From positions 1-64,000 of the forward strand of contig JADLBD010000279.1 in the NCBI GenBank assembly GCA_020847975.1: a stretch of DNA of 64,000 nucleotides, written 5' to 3'. Below are positions 50,957 to 60,055 of this stretch, piece by piece; within the stretch, counting starts at the first letter, position 1, and each line of letters opens with the position of its first letter. The translations under genes were made by a program, and so were the position numbers. The notes under the pieces are model-generated. The model saw only the letters and a program-made list of their open reading frames with translations. It was not told the DNA's origin and ran no database searches. Origin of the DNA: Bryobacterales bacterium (GTDB taxonomy: Bacteria; Acidobacteriota; Terriglobia; Bryobacterales; Bryobacteraceae).

Positions 50957-51958
50957 TTACCGTCCCGTAAAGATGCTCTTCGGGATCATGGCGTGGACGC
51001 CGCGCTTTCCGTCCACGAGTTGGGTGATGCTGAAGTCCGCCGCGTCGCTGGCGAGGATATAGGCATTTTCGCGGGAGAGTTTGTAACGCTCGACTATGAG
51101 GCTGATCATTTCGCGCAGCGCGGTGCGGATGGCGGCGTCGAGATCTTCGTCGAAGCCCATGGTCATCAGGTGGGTGGGGGTTTCGGCGCGCGGCCAGAGC
51201 AAGCGCGGGCCTTTGCGCACGGTGAAACGGAACACACCGGAGAGCACTGTTTCGAGAGCGCTGAGACAGACCTCTCCGTTTCCCTGGGCGGCGTGGGCGT
51301 CGCCCACAGAGAAGAGCGCGCCGCGGGTGTGGACGGGGATGTACAACGTAGTTCCCGCCACCAGTTCCTTGTTATCCAAATTGCCGGCGTGAATCCACGG
51401 TGGAGCGCTGCTGATGCGGCCCGAGCCTTCCGGCGGGGCGACGCCCATGATGCCGAAGAAGGGACGTAACGGGATCTCGACTCCGGGCGCGAAGCGGGCC
51501 ACCATGCGCTTTTCGTCGAGCGGGGTGAGCTTGCGGTGTTCGTAGGGAAAATCCTGGGGGAGCACACCCAATCCGGGAAGGAATATGTTCAGCGCATAAG
51601 GCAGCCCGAGGCGGATGGACTCGATGTGTACTTCCAGAGTGTCGCCAGGCTCCGCGCCCTCGATAAAGATTGGCCCTGTCAGGATGTGCGGTCCAGGCCC
51701 ATGATCCTTGATTGCCCGGTGGATTTCGCGGCTGGCGGGATCGATTTGCGCGGCGGGGACGCCGGCGCGCTCGAGCGCTTCCGGGGTGTCGATCATTGCC
51801 GTGCGGATATCCACGGTGTCGCCTGAACGCACTCGCAGGACTGGGGGTTGGGCGGCATCGTAGTAGCCCCAGTGTACGGTGCTGGGAGTGGAACGCAGCG
51901 TATGCTGCTCCGCCGCCAAGGTGAACGGCGTAGCGAGCAGAATGAGGACCAGAAGCAT
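50957..51958 (-). CDS. Exported acetamidase/formamidase family protein
   Basis: 333 residues; ATG at 51958 begins a signal peptide (MLLVLILLATPFTLAA). The FmdA/AmdA fold is clear: HWGYYDAAQPPVLRVRSGDTVDIRT, TGPIFIEGAEPGDTLEVHIES, FFGIMGVAPPEGSGRISSAPPW and FSVGDAHAAQGNGEVCLSALE (GDxHAxQGxGE is the family motif). It hydrolyses formamide, acetamide or similar amides, here outside the cytoplasm. Single gene, transcribed toward the hydrolase pseudogene. Confidence 0.9.
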   Translation of the reverse strand: MLLVLILLATPFTLAAEQHTLRSTPSTVHWGYYDAAQPPVLRVRSGDTVDIRTAMIDTPEALERAGVPAAQIDPASREIHRAIKDHGPGPHILTGPIFIEGAEPGDTLEVHIESIRLGLPYALNIFLPGLGVLPQDFPYEHRKLTPLDEKRMVARFAPGVEIPLRPFFGIMGVAPPEGSGRISSAPPWIHAGNLDNKELVAGTTLYIPVHTRGALFSVGDAHAAQGNGEVCLSALETVLSGVFRFTVRKGPRLLWPRAETPTHLMTMGFDEDLDAAIRTALREMISLIVERYKLSRENAYILASDAADFSITQLVDGKRGVHAMIPKSIFTGR

Positions 51959-52150
51959 GGTTGATTCTAACCCATGAGGGCGGCCAGTCCGCACAGGCAG
52001 GGATCGCTGGCCAGAACCGGCCGGGTCCCTATCGGTAGCGAGCCAGGCCGCCTGTCCTATTTTTCGTCTCGCTCCAATTGTCTACTGCCAGCGCGCCGAA
52101 GGCGCCGGCGCCTGCGATGATGGAGGTATGAGGGGCGAGAGCGGAGTACC

Positions 52151-53038
52151 ATGAGCCCCGCCGCGTACAAGGCGAGGTACGAGCACTTGCAGGTTCCGCT
52201 GGCGAACGGCGGGACGGTGGAAATGCGTGTGAACCAGTACCGGCTGAGGGGGCTTCCGGGGCACGATGTAGACGAGGCCGCATTGAAGGCCTTCCTCGAG
52301 GCCTTACGCAAGCACCATGTGGATATGGAACTGCGTGTGGATCCCGGCGCGCGGGGTTTTCGGATTCTGCACCGGAACCGGGATAGTTCCTTCCGGGTGA
52401 CGGAGCAAACGGTGACGGGCCCGGAGAAGGTGAAGGCGGATTTTCTGGAGAAGCTCTCAGTGATGGCGCGGTACGTGTTTGTGGGGAAAGGCGCGCCGGA
52501 GCATTGCCAGATCGTGCTGCAACTGGTGGATCACTGGAAACTCGCGCCGGACGGGTTGCAGATTTACGCCGATAACGCGCTGGGGCTCGATTGCAACGGA
52601 TTTGTCGGCAACTACTTGTGGCACGCCAGCCACCAGCAGGATTGGGGCAGTCTCGGAATCAGCAGGCACCAGGAAGGCCCGGATGTCTCGATCGACGGGT
52701 ATTTCGACCGCAGGAGAGCGATCCGGAAATGGGAGGACCTGAATCCGGCCCACTCGTACATTATGGGGAAGGTGGACGATGCAGGGCATGTAATACCGGG
52801 AGGGAGCGTGCGGAATGCCGGGCATATCGTCATTACGGAACCGGGACGGATCCGGCAGGGGAGCGGAGCGCAACCACCGGCGGTGTGGGCGGTGGAGTCC
52901 ACGGCGGCGCACAATCCGGGATTGTGGGAAAGCTGGTATAGCTTCCTGGGCGTGGACCGAGCCGGGGACTTTACGATCCGGCGGGAGGATATGATCGCGG
53001 GGCATCAGGTGATGAAGTTCCGGATCGCGCCAGTGTAG
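52151..53038 (+). CDS. NlpC/P60-like cysteine peptidase, no signal peptide
   Basis: 295 residues. The first 120 are helical and strand segments without known motif. Then ADNALGLDCNGFVGNYLWHAS carries Cys148 in the 'DCxGFV' form of NlpC/P60, and RNAGHIVITEPG provides His225. A third residue could be Glu or Asp after that. NlpC/P60 enzymes cut peptidoglycan stem peptides, but without export signal the enzyme would be cytoplasmic or act on another substrate. It stands alone, convergent with czcA. Confidence 0.6.
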   Translation: MSPAAYKARYEHLQVPLANGGTVEMRVNQYRLRGLPGHDVDEAALKAFLEALRKHHVDMELRVDPGARGFRILHRNRDSSFRVTEQTVTGPEKVKADFLEKLSVMARYVFVGKGAPEHCQIVLQLVDHWKLAPDGLQIYADNALGLDCNGFVGNYLWHASHQQDWGSLGISRHQEGPDVSIDGYFDRRRAIRKWEDLNPAHSYIMGKVDDAGHVIPGGSVRNAGHIVITEPGRIRQGSGAQPPAVWAVESTAAHNPGLWESWYSFLGVDRAGDFTIRREDMIAGHQVMKFRIAPV

Positions 53039-53145
53039 CGGGCGCCGGCCGAAACAATGGTGTTCAGTTCCACGAGGGTTCGTCGTGGTTCAGATCCACG
53101 CCGAGACCGGGACTAGAACAGAGTGATTTGGGATTGGCCAGGGGG

Positions 53146-53167
53146 GCGTCCCGATGAGTCGGGACGC
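53146..53167. terminator. Strong hairpin between convergent genes
   Basis: GCGTCCCGA and TCGGGACGC make a nine-pair stem with loop TGAG. It lies between the convergent NlpC/P60-like and czcA genes. No T-run follows on either strand, so it is a possible terminator or mRNA-stabilising stem rather than a certain one. Confidence 0.5.
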
Positions 53168-53195
53168 GGCAGGCAGGAGTGGCCCGCGCCACGTG

Positions 53196-56100
53196 TTATC
53201 GGCGGCGGGCGGCGAGGTAGTACATTCCGGGGAGGGCGAGGAGGGTGAGGAGGAGGGTGGAGAGGAGGCCGCCGACGAGGACGGTGGCGAGGGGGCGTTG
53301 GACATCGGAGCCGATGCTGGTGGCGCGGGCGGCGGGGACCATGCCGAGCAGGGCGACGAGGATCATCATGAGGACGGGACGCATCTGGTTCCGGGCTCCT
53401 TCGATGACCGACTGGAGCAGGGGCGCGCCGGGCTCATCGACGCGGCGGCGGTTGATTTCCGAGACGACCAGCACGCCGCTCATAACGGCCACGCCGAAGA
53501 GAGAAATGAAGCCGACGGCCGCCGAGACGCTGAGGTTGATGCCGCGAAGATAGAGGAAGACAATGCCGCCGACGAGGGAGAAGGGGACGTTCATGAGCAC
53601 GAGGCCGGCGTAAACTGGATTGCCGAAGGTGAAGAACAGAAGGGCATAGATGATGGCGATGGTGATGGGGAGGATGATGGAGAGGCGCTTACGGGCGCGG
53701 TCGAGGTTTTCGAACTGGCCGCCCCAGGAGACTTTATAGCCCTGGGGAAGGCGGATTTCGCGATGGAAGCGGGCCTGTGCGTCGTTGACGAAGCTGCCCT
53801 GGTCGCGGCCGCGGATGTTGGTGCGAACGGTGATCTGGCGCTGGTTTTCGCGGCGGGCGATGATGCTCGCGCCGTCGACGGTCTGGATCTCGGCGAGTTG
53901 GGACAGAGGGACGCGGCCGCCTTCGCGGGTGGGGACGAGGATGTTGGCGATGGCGGTGGTATCGGTGCGGGCGGAGGGGATGTAGCGAACGGTGACGTCG
54001 AAGCGGCGCTCGCCTTCAAACACGGTGCTGACAGTGCGGCCCCCGATGGCCATCTCGATGACTTCCTGGACATCTTTGACGTTGATGCCGTAGCGGGCAA
54101 CTTGCTGGCGGTTGACGCGGATCCGCAACTGGGACTGGTCGCTTTCCTGTTCGAGAGCGGAATCGGCGGCTCCGGGGACCTGTTTGATCATTTTCAGAGT
54201 TTGAGCGGCCAAACTCCGGAGTTGGACGAGGTCGGGGCCGGAGAAGATGACGGCGAGGTCGGCGGCGGAGCCGGTGACGGCTTCGGTGACGTTGTCGATG
54301 ATGGGTTGGGTGAAGCTGAAGGCGGCTCCAGGGATGTCGTTGCGGAGCCTTTTCGCGAGTTCCTCGACGAGATCGGCTTTGCGCTTTCCCTTCTGCCAGG
54401 TGTCATAGGGCTTCAAGGCGACGAAGATTTCGTTGCGGTTGGGGCCGTAAGGGTCGGTGCCGGAGTCATTGCGGCCGGTTTGCGAGCTGACGAGCTTCAC
54501 TTCCGGCGATTGCTCGATGACGCGGCGGATGCGGGCCGCGACTTCGGCGGATTTGCTGAGGGAGATGCCGGGGGGGAGGTTGGCGCGCACCCAGATGACG
54601 CCCTCATCGAGTTGGGGGAGGAACTCCGAGCCAAGGCGCGTGCCGAGTCCGAAAGCGCCGGCGACGATGAGGGCGGCGAGGCCGACGGTGAGAACGGGAC
54701 GGCGCAGGGTGACGCCGAGGGCGGCTTCATAGAGACGCTGCATCCAGCCGAGCATGGGGTTTTCCCAGGCCTTGACGCCGTTGCGGAAGAGGTAGGTAGC
54801 GAGGACGGGGACGAGGGTGAGGGCTAGCAGAAGGGAACCGAGCAGGGCGTAGCAGATGGTGAAGGCCATGGGGGTAAACAGGCGCCGTTCGACGCGCTCG
54901 AGGGTGAACAGCGGGATGTAGGCGGAGATGATGATGAGCAGGGAGAAAAAGATGGGGCGCTCGACTTCGAGGGCGGCGTCGCGAATGACGTCCATGACGC
55001 CGGCGCCGGGGTGGTGTTTGCGGTGCTCCGTAAGGTGGTGGACGACGTGCTCGACCATGACCAATGTGCCGTCGACGATGATGCCGAAGTCGAGCGCGCC
55101 GAGGCTGAGCAGGTTGGCGGGGATGCCGGAGAAATTCATGCACACGAAGGCGAACAGGAGAGAAAGCGGGATGACGACGGCGGTGAGCAGGGCCGCCTGG
55201 AGGGAGCCAAGGAAAAGGATGAGCACGAGCAGGACGATGGCCAAGCCTTCGAGAAGCGTGTGCTGGACGGTGTGAAAGGTGGTATTGACCAGTTCGGTGC
55301 GGTCATAGATGGGGCGAATCTTCGCGCCCTGCATGCGGCTGTCGTGGTTGAGATCCTCGACGGCCTGATGCACACCGTCGAGGACGTCGGAGGGGTTCTC
55401 GCCGCGCCGCATGAGGACAATGCCTTCGACAGCGTCGTTCTGGCTGCCGATGCCGAAGATGCCCGTCTGGGGCGCGGCTCCGAACTGGACGATCCCGATG
55501 TCGCGGACGAAGACGGGGACCCCTTTTGCTTCGCTCACGACGATGTTGTTGATGTCGTCGAGGGAATGCACGAGTCCGACGCCGCGGATGACCATGGATT
55601 GCTGCTTATTGTCGAGGAGGGCTCCGCCGGCGTTCTGGTTATTGGCGCTGACGGAGGAGGCGATCTGGCCGATGGAGAGGTTGTACTTGGAGAGCGCGAG
55701 GGGGTCGACCTCGATCTGGTATTGCTTGATGAGGCCGCCGAAGGGGACGACGTCGGCAATGCCGGAGGCCTGGAGGAATCGCGGGGTGACGACCCAGTCA
55801 TTGAGTTCGCGAAGTTTCTGGGCATCGAGGGGGCCCTCGAGGACGTAGCGGTAGAGTTCGCCGATGGGCGTGGAAAGGGGTCCGAGGGAGGGAGTCACAC
55901 CGTCGGGCAAATCGGCGTCACGGAGTTTTTCGAGCACCACCTGGCGGGCGAAGTAGTCGTCGGTGCCGAAGGCGAAGGTCAACTCGACCACGGAGAGTCC
56001 GAAGATGGTGCGGGAGCGGCGGGCGATGACGTTGGGGACGGAGTTGAGGGCGCGTTCGATGGGGACGGTGACCTGCTGTTCCACCTCTTCGGAGGCGCGG

Positions 56101-56264
56101 CCGGGAAAGAGCGTGACCACCACGGCCTGTGTGTCGGAGATGTCGGGGTAGGCCTCGATTTTGAGTTGCAGAAAGGCCCAGATTCCCAACCCGATCAAGG
56201 AAAGCGCAAGCAGGATCGTAATGAAGCGCTGGCGCAGAGCGAAGCGCAGAAGTAACGCAGTCAA
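53196..56264 (-). CDS. czcA: Heavy-metal RND efflux pump, CzcA/CusA type
   Basis: 1022 residues from TTG 56264, 4 bp after the adaptor gene. The RND fold is complete, with 12 membrane segments (LRFALRQRFITILLALSLIGLGIWAFL first), and the HME-type charged motif in TM4 (LGALDFGIIVDGTLVMVEH) that is used for proton relay in CzcA and CusA. Periplasmic porter loops include GRNDSGTDPYGPNRNEIFVALKP. It would expel divalent or monovalent metal ions from the periplasm through an outer-membrane channel. No OM channel is in this operon; the TolC gene in the divergent unit may serve it. Confidence 0.93.
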   Translation of the reverse strand: MTALLLRFALRQRFITILLALSLIGLGIWAFLQLKIEAYPDISDTQAVVVTLFPGRASEEVEQQVTVPIERALNSVPNVIARRSRTIFGLSVVELTFAFGTDDYFARQVVLEKLRDADLPDGVTPSLGPLSTPIGELYRYVLEGPLDAQKLRELNDWVVTPRFLQASGIADVVPFGGLIKQYQIEVDPLALSKYNLSIGQIASSVSANNQNAGGALLDNKQQSMVIRGVGLVHSLDDINNIVVSEAKGVPVFVRDIGIVQFGAAPQTGIFGIGSQNDAVEGIVLMRRGENPSDVLDGVHQAVEDLNHDSRMQGAKIRPIYDRTELVNTTFHTVQHTLLEGLAIVLLVLILFLGSLQAALLTAVVIPLSLLFAFVCMNFSGIPANLLSLGALDFGIIVDGTLVMVEHVVHHLTEHRKHHPGAGVMDVIRDAALEVERPIFFSLLIIISAYIPLFTLERVERRLFTPMAFTICYALLGSLLLALTLVPVLATYLFRNGVKAWENPMLGWMQRLYEAALGVTLRRPVLTVGLAALIVAGAFGLGTRLGSEFLPQLDEGVIWVRANLPPGISLSKSAEVAARIRRVIEQSPEVKLVSSQTGRNDSGTDPYGPNRNEIFVALKPYDTWQKGKRKADLVEELAKRLRNDIPGAAFSFTQPIIDNVTEAVTGSAADLAVIFSGPDLVQLRSLAAQTLKMIKQVPGAADSALEQESDQSQLRIRVNRQQVARYGINVKDVQEVIEMAIGGRTVSTVFEGERRFDVTVRYIPSARTDTTAIANILVPTREGGRVPLSQLAEIQTVDGASIIARRENQRQITVRTNIRGRDQGSFVNDAQARFHREIRLPQGYKVSWGGQFENLDRARKRLSIILPITIAIIYALLFFTFGNPVYAGLVLMNVPFSLVGGIVFLYLRGINLSVSAAVGFISLFGVAVMSGVLVVSEINRRRVDEPGAPLLQSVIEGARNQMRPVLMMILVALLGMVPAARATSIGSDVQRPLATVLVGGLLSTLLLTLLALPGMYYLAARRR

Positions 56265-56268
56265 ACCG

Positions 56269-57432
56269 TCAGAGCCCTTTCAGCAGCATCACACCATCCA
56301 CCACCACGGACTGGCCGGGCCGCAGTCCATCGAGAACAGGAAGATTGCCGTCGACCGGATTTCCCACACGCACAGGGGTCATGCGGAAGACGCCGGGGCT
56401 GAGCTGCACATAAACCACGTTCTGCCCGTCTCCCTGGATAACGGCGCCCGAGGGCACTACAGGCCGCTGGACCACGCTCTCGACGTGGCGGATGCGGCCA
56501 AACATCTCGGGGCGGAGCCTTCCGCTCGAGTTGTCCACCTCGGCGCGGACTTTGACCGTTCGCGTCTGCGGGTCCATCACGTCGGCAATCTGTCTGACGC
56601 GTGCGATGAATTTTTCATTGGGGTAGGCGGCCAATTCGATCTCGATCCGCTCGCCGACCTGGATGAAGCGGATGGAAGTTTCGGGCACATCGGAGGCGAC
56701 CCAGACGGTGCGCAGGTCCGCGATGGTCATGAGCGCCTGGCTGGTGTCATTACGAAATTCGCCGGGAGCGACGTTGACCTCGAGGATCTTGCCGGCAATG
56801 GGGGCGCGGACGATGACGTGCTGGCCGAAGTTGCCCGGTTTCAGCCCGAGGATCTCGAGGCGGCGCAAGGCCTGCTGGGTGGCGGCTTCGGCCTGATCGA
56901 GGGCGGTGACCGCCTGGGTGCGGGCGTTTTCCGCGTTGAGGACTTCTTTTTGGGCGACGGCTTGGTGGGCGAAGAGATCGCGGATACGGTCGAGGTCGGC
57001 CTGGGATTTGAGCAGATTGGCCTTGGCCTGGGTGACGGCGGCAGACGCCTGGAGATGGGCGGACATGGCGGCGTCGGCATCCGGGCTTTCCACTTCGAGC
57101 AGCGGCTGGCCTTCGGTGACGGCGTCGCCGAGGCGCGCGAGGACTTTCGTGACGCGTCCCGCAACGGGCAGGACGACGCGTGAAACGCGGTTCGGATTGA
57201 CTTCGATCTTACCGGGCGCCACGACCTCGTCGGTGGGGACATCGGCGAGTTTGACTTCCGCTACACGAATCTCCTGAAGTTTCGGGGAGTCAGGCGGCAA
57301 GGTGACTTCGCCGGGTTTTGTGGCGGGGGGGTTGGGCTGGGGGCTGCTGTGCGCCTCGGTGGGCTCATTGCAGCCGATAGCGGATAAGAGCAGAAGCGTC
57401 ACACCAAGAGCGCAGAAGCCGCGGATCATCAC
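56269..57432 (-). CDS. czcB: RND periplasmic adaptor, CzcB type
   Basis: 387 residues. The N-terminus has a lipobox (LLLLSAIGC) so it is anchored in the inner membrane. The barrel-lipoyl-alpha-hairpin structure is seen: VVLPVAGRVTKVLARLGDAVTEGQPLLEVE (lipoyl half), helical hairpin ASAAVTQAKANLLKSQADLDRIRDLF, and second lipoyl half VIVRAPIAGKILEVNV. Family members bridge CzcA to an outer-membrane channel and bind metal. It is the third gene of the sigma-anti-sigma-czcB-czcA set. Confidence 0.9.
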   Translation of the reverse strand: MMIRGFCALGVTLLLLSAIGCNEPTEAHSSPQPNPPATKPGEVTLPPDSPKLQEIRVAEVKLADVPTDEVVAPGKIEVNPNRVSRVVLPVAGRVTKVLARLGDAVTEGQPLLEVESPDADAAMSAHLQASAAVTQAKANLLKSQADLDRIRDLFAHQAVAQKEVLNAENARTQAVTALDQAEAATQQALRRLEILGLKPGNFGQHVIVRAPIAGKILEVNVAPGEFRNDTSQALMTIADLRTVWVASDVPETSIRFIQVGERIEIELAAYPNEKFIARVRQIADVMDPQTRTVKVRAEVDNSSGRLRPEMFGRIRHVESVVQRPVVPSGAVIQGDGQNVVYVQLSPGVFRMTPVRVGNPVDGNLPVLDGLRPGQSVVVDGVMLLKGL

Positions 57433-57479
57433 TTTGATGATCCTATTTCCGGGGCTGGGGAGCGGATAGCCCGCAAAGG

Positions 57480-57773
57480 CTAAGCCTCACGCCCGTTTTT
57501 TAGGACCCCTTTTTCCGCGTTCCGTTCGCGGCTAAACTTCTGATATGCCAAGCGCAGATCGGAGATAGCGTGGCCGGGCAAGGGGGCCGGTTTTTCCTCT
57601 TCCTGGAGATCCTTGCACAACTCCATGGTTTTGCGCAGACTTTCGACAAACTGCACGCAAGGCGGGCAGGCGCCGATGTGCTCATCGATCTGATCGCACA
57701 TATCCGCGGGCAACTGGCGGTCGAGATATTCCGACAGTTTTTCGAAGATCTCCTTGCATTCGAGCTTTGTCAT
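57480..57773 (-). CDS. Anti-sigma factor with zinc-finger domain (ZAS)
   Basis: 97 residues. A zinc-binding anti-sigma domain: Cys6, Cys26, His32, Cys36 and Cys39 with the H-x3-C-x2-C motif in EHIGACPPC. There is no transmembrane helix, so it is a soluble anti-sigma factor which could respond to redox or metal directly. It overlaps the sigma gene by ATGA, as in sigma/anti-sigma pairs, and stands before czcB. Confidence 0.85.
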   Translation of the reverse strand: MTKLECKEIFEKLSEYLDRQLPADMCDQIDEHIGACPPCVQFVESLRKTMELCKDLQEEEKPAPLPGHAISDLRLAYQKFSRERNAEKGVLKNGREA

Positions 57774-58459
57774 GGCCTCACCCCTGCCAGCAGTTGCGCA
57801 TCCAGCCTCTGGCGGAGCATGAGGCGCGCGCGGTGGAGGCGGGTTTTCACCACGTCCGCGCTCACGCCCAGAACCTCCGCCGTTTCCTCGGTTGACAGTT
57901 CTTCGACGTCCCGCAGCAGCAGGGTGCTCCTGTAGAGATCCGGAAGATCGCCAATGGCCTCACGCAGCATGTTGCGCAGTTCGCCTTTCATTGCCAGAGT
58001 ATCCGGCAAACCTTTCCAGTCGGCGATTTCGATGCGCCTGCCTCCGCCGTCATCTTTGAAGGACGGCATCAACTGGTCCAGGGAAATCTCCTCCTCAGGC
58101 GCGTAGATGCTTTTGCGGCGCTTCATGTAACAGACATTGCGGGCGATGCGGAAGACCCACGGGCGGACTTTCTCGGGCTCGCGCAACTGGGCGAGGTTTT
58201 CGAAGACCTTGAGGAGAGTCTCCTGGGCCACTTCTTCGGCGTCCTCACGCTGACCGCAGGTGAGGTAGGTATATTGAAACAGCTTTGTCTGGAAAGCCGT
58301 GACAAACGGCTCGAAGGCGGACTCGTCGCCGGCCATGAGGCGGCGGGCGAGTTCGACCTCTTTATTAGGGGCGGGGTTCCGCCGGTCTACAGATTCCGCG
58401 CCGCCATCCTGGGACTGCGGACGGAGCGGCCTGGCCGGCGCTTCCATGTTTCCAGACAT
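57770..58459 (-). CDS. ECF-type RNA polymerase sigma factor
   Basis: 229 residues; ATG at 58459 with AAGAGAA before it. Region 2 (FQYTYLTCGQREDAEEVAQETLLKVFENL, with PWVFRIARNVC) and region 4 (LPDLYRSTLLLRDVEELSTEETAEVLG, VVKTRLHRARLMLRQ) are both present and match an ECF sigma factor. A 50-residue linker (about 125-160) between them is longer than usual. It would direct RNA polymerase to its own operon and probably to the divergent pump operon; the 79-bp gap at 58460-58538 holds both promoters. Confidence 0.92.
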   Translation of the reverse strand: MSGNMEAPARPLRPQSQDGGAESVDRRNPAPNKEVELARRLMAGDESAFEPFVTAFQTKLFQYTYLTCGQREDAEEVAQETLLKVFENLAQLREPEKVRPWVFRIARNVCYMKRRKSIYAPEEEISLDQLMPSFKDDGGGRRIEIADWKGLPDTLAMKGELRNMLREAIGDLPDLYRSTLLLRDVEELSTEETAEVLGVSADVVKTRLHRARLMLRQRLDAQLLAGVRP

Positions 58460-58538
58460 AGTATTCTCTTTGATCGTAGCAAGCGGCTGTCACCTGCCGC
58501 GCAGAAGATGCATCATGCCTCATGAAAGGAGATCCGCA

Positions 58539-58727
58539 ATGAACGTCGACCGATACCTGCGAATGATCGCGGGCGCCTTCGTCATGGCCAGCCTCGCTCT
58601 GGGTTATTGGGTACATCCCGGGTGGTACCTGTTTACGGCATTCGTCGGACTGAACATGTTTCAGTCCGCGTTTACGAACTGGTGCCCGATGATGACCTTG
58701 CTCCGCAAGCTGGGTGTCCGCCCATGA
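58539..58727 (+). CDS. Small DUF2892 membrane protein
   Basis: 62 residues; GAAAGGAGATC before ATG 58539. Two membrane segments (MIAGAFVMASLALGYWV and WYLFTAFVGLNMFQSAFTNW) with CPMMTLLRKLG at the end, which is typical of DUF2892 (rhodanese/YgaP-like). It is the first gene of the divergent efflux operon. Its stop overlaps the tolC start by ATGA. Confidence 0.8.
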   Translation: MNVDRYLRMIAGAFVMASLALGYWVHPGWYLFTAFVGLNMFQSAFTNWCPMMTLLRKLGVRP

Positions 58728-60055
58728 TGTGGCGCATCGTGCTCATTCTGCCTGCCCTGTGTCTGGGAGAGGACGGGCTGTCTCTGAAGGAGGCAGCCCG
58801 GCTGGCGCAAACACAGCATCCTTCCGTGAAAGCGGAAAATGCGCGCATGGCGGCGGCGGGAATGCGCATCGAGGCGGCTCGCGGAGGCTATCTGCCGAAG
58901 GTGAACTACAGCGAGTCGTACCAGCGAAGCAACAACCCGGTCTTCGTGTTCAGCGGGCTCCTCATGCAACGGCGGTTCACGGAGGCCGATTTTAACCTCC
59001 CCACGCTGAACAACCCGGACTCGATCAACAATTTTCAATCGGTGCTTTCCGTGGACCAGACGGTATTTGACGGAGGGCAGACGCGCCGGCAGGTGGAATC
59101 GGCGCAAATCCGGAAGAAGCTGACGGCCGAAGAGCAGCGGCTGGTGGAAATGAATCTGGCGGCAGGTGCCGCGCGGGCCTATCTCGGCGTCCTGCTGGCG
59201 GAAGAGAGCCTGAAAGTGGCCACCGAGGCAGTGGCGTCGGCCGAGGCGGATCTGCACCGGGCCGAATCCGTGCGGGCGGCGGGTATGTCCACGGATGCGG
59301 ACGTGCTTTCGATCAAGGTACACATGGCGGCGATGAAGGAACAGCAGATTCGCAGGCGGTCCGAACTGGACGTGGCGCGGGCAGCGCTCAATGAGGCGTT
59401 GGGTGCGCCGCTTGATACGCCGCGCCAACTCACCACTGCGCTGGCGCCGTTGAAGACGGCTCCCACGGGGCGGGAGAGCTATGAGAAGCAGGCTGCCGGG
59501 GAACGGCCGGATGCGAAGCAGGCCGATCTGGCGGTGGAGTTATCGCATACGCAATCGACGCTGGCGCGGGCGGCGTATCTGCCGCAGGTGTCCATTCGCG
59601 GAGCGCTGGAAGCCGACCGCGGGAAGTTCGCCACGCAGGGCGGCGGCAACTGGTTCGCGGGGGTGACGCTGCGATGGAACCTGTTCAATGGGTTTACAGA
59701 CCGGTCGCGGATTCGCGAAACCGAGCAGGCGATTGCGATTTCGCAATCGCAGAAACAGCAGGTGAGCGCGGCCTTACAACTCCAGGTGCGCAAGGCGTAT
59801 GCGGATCTGACATCGGCTTCGGAACGGATTCAGGTGGCCGAGGCGACGGTGGCGCAGGCCGACGAGAGTTTGCGCATTGTCCGCAACCGGTACGAAAGCG
59901 GATTGAGCACGGTTACCGACCTGCTGCGGAATCAAGTGGCCAAGCTCGAAGCCAGCTTCCGGCGGCTGGCGGCAATCCATGACCAGCGTGTAGCCGCGGC
60001 GATGCTGGAACTTGCCGCGGGCTCTCTGACGCCCGGCTCGGAGGTCCTTCAATGA
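58724..60055 (+). CDS. TolC-family outer-membrane efflux channel
   Basis: 443 residues from ATG 58724. A short signal peptide (MMWRIVLILPALCLGEDG) is followed by two repeated OEP halves (GLSLKEAARLAQTQHPSVKAE, then LRWNLFNGFTDRSRIRETEQA) with long coiled helices and the usual LRNRYESGLSTVTDLLRNQ pattern (as IVRNRYESGLSTVTDLL). It provides the outer-membrane duct for the RND pump encoded after it. It is the only TolC gene in the window, so the divergent CzcBA pump may also use it. Confidence 0.92.
   Translation: MMWRIVLILPALCLGEDGLSLKEAARLAQTQHPSVKAENARMAAAGMRIEAARGGYLPKVNYSESYQRSNNPVFVFSGLLMQRRFTEADFNLPTLNNPDSINNFQSVLSVDQTVFDGGQTRRQVESAQIRKKLTAEEQRLVEMNLAAGAARAYLGVLLAEESLKVATEAVASAEADLHRAESVRAAGMSTDADVLSIKVHMAAMKEQQIRRRSELDVARAALNEALGAPLDTPRQLTTALAPLKTAPTGRESYEKQAAGERPDAKQADLAVELSHTQSTLARAAYLPQVSIRGALEADRGKFATQGGGNWFAGVTLRWNLFNGFTDRSRIRETEQAIAISQSQKQQVSAALQLQVRKAYADLTSASERIQVAEATVAQADESLRIVRNRYESGLSTVTDLLRNQVAKLEASFRRLAAIHDQRVAAAMLELAAGSLTPGSEVLQ

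Noticed and set aside
53154..54827. 557-codon plus-strand open frame opposite czcA
   Set aside because: Aspartate/glycine-rich shadow of the well-supported RND pump gene.
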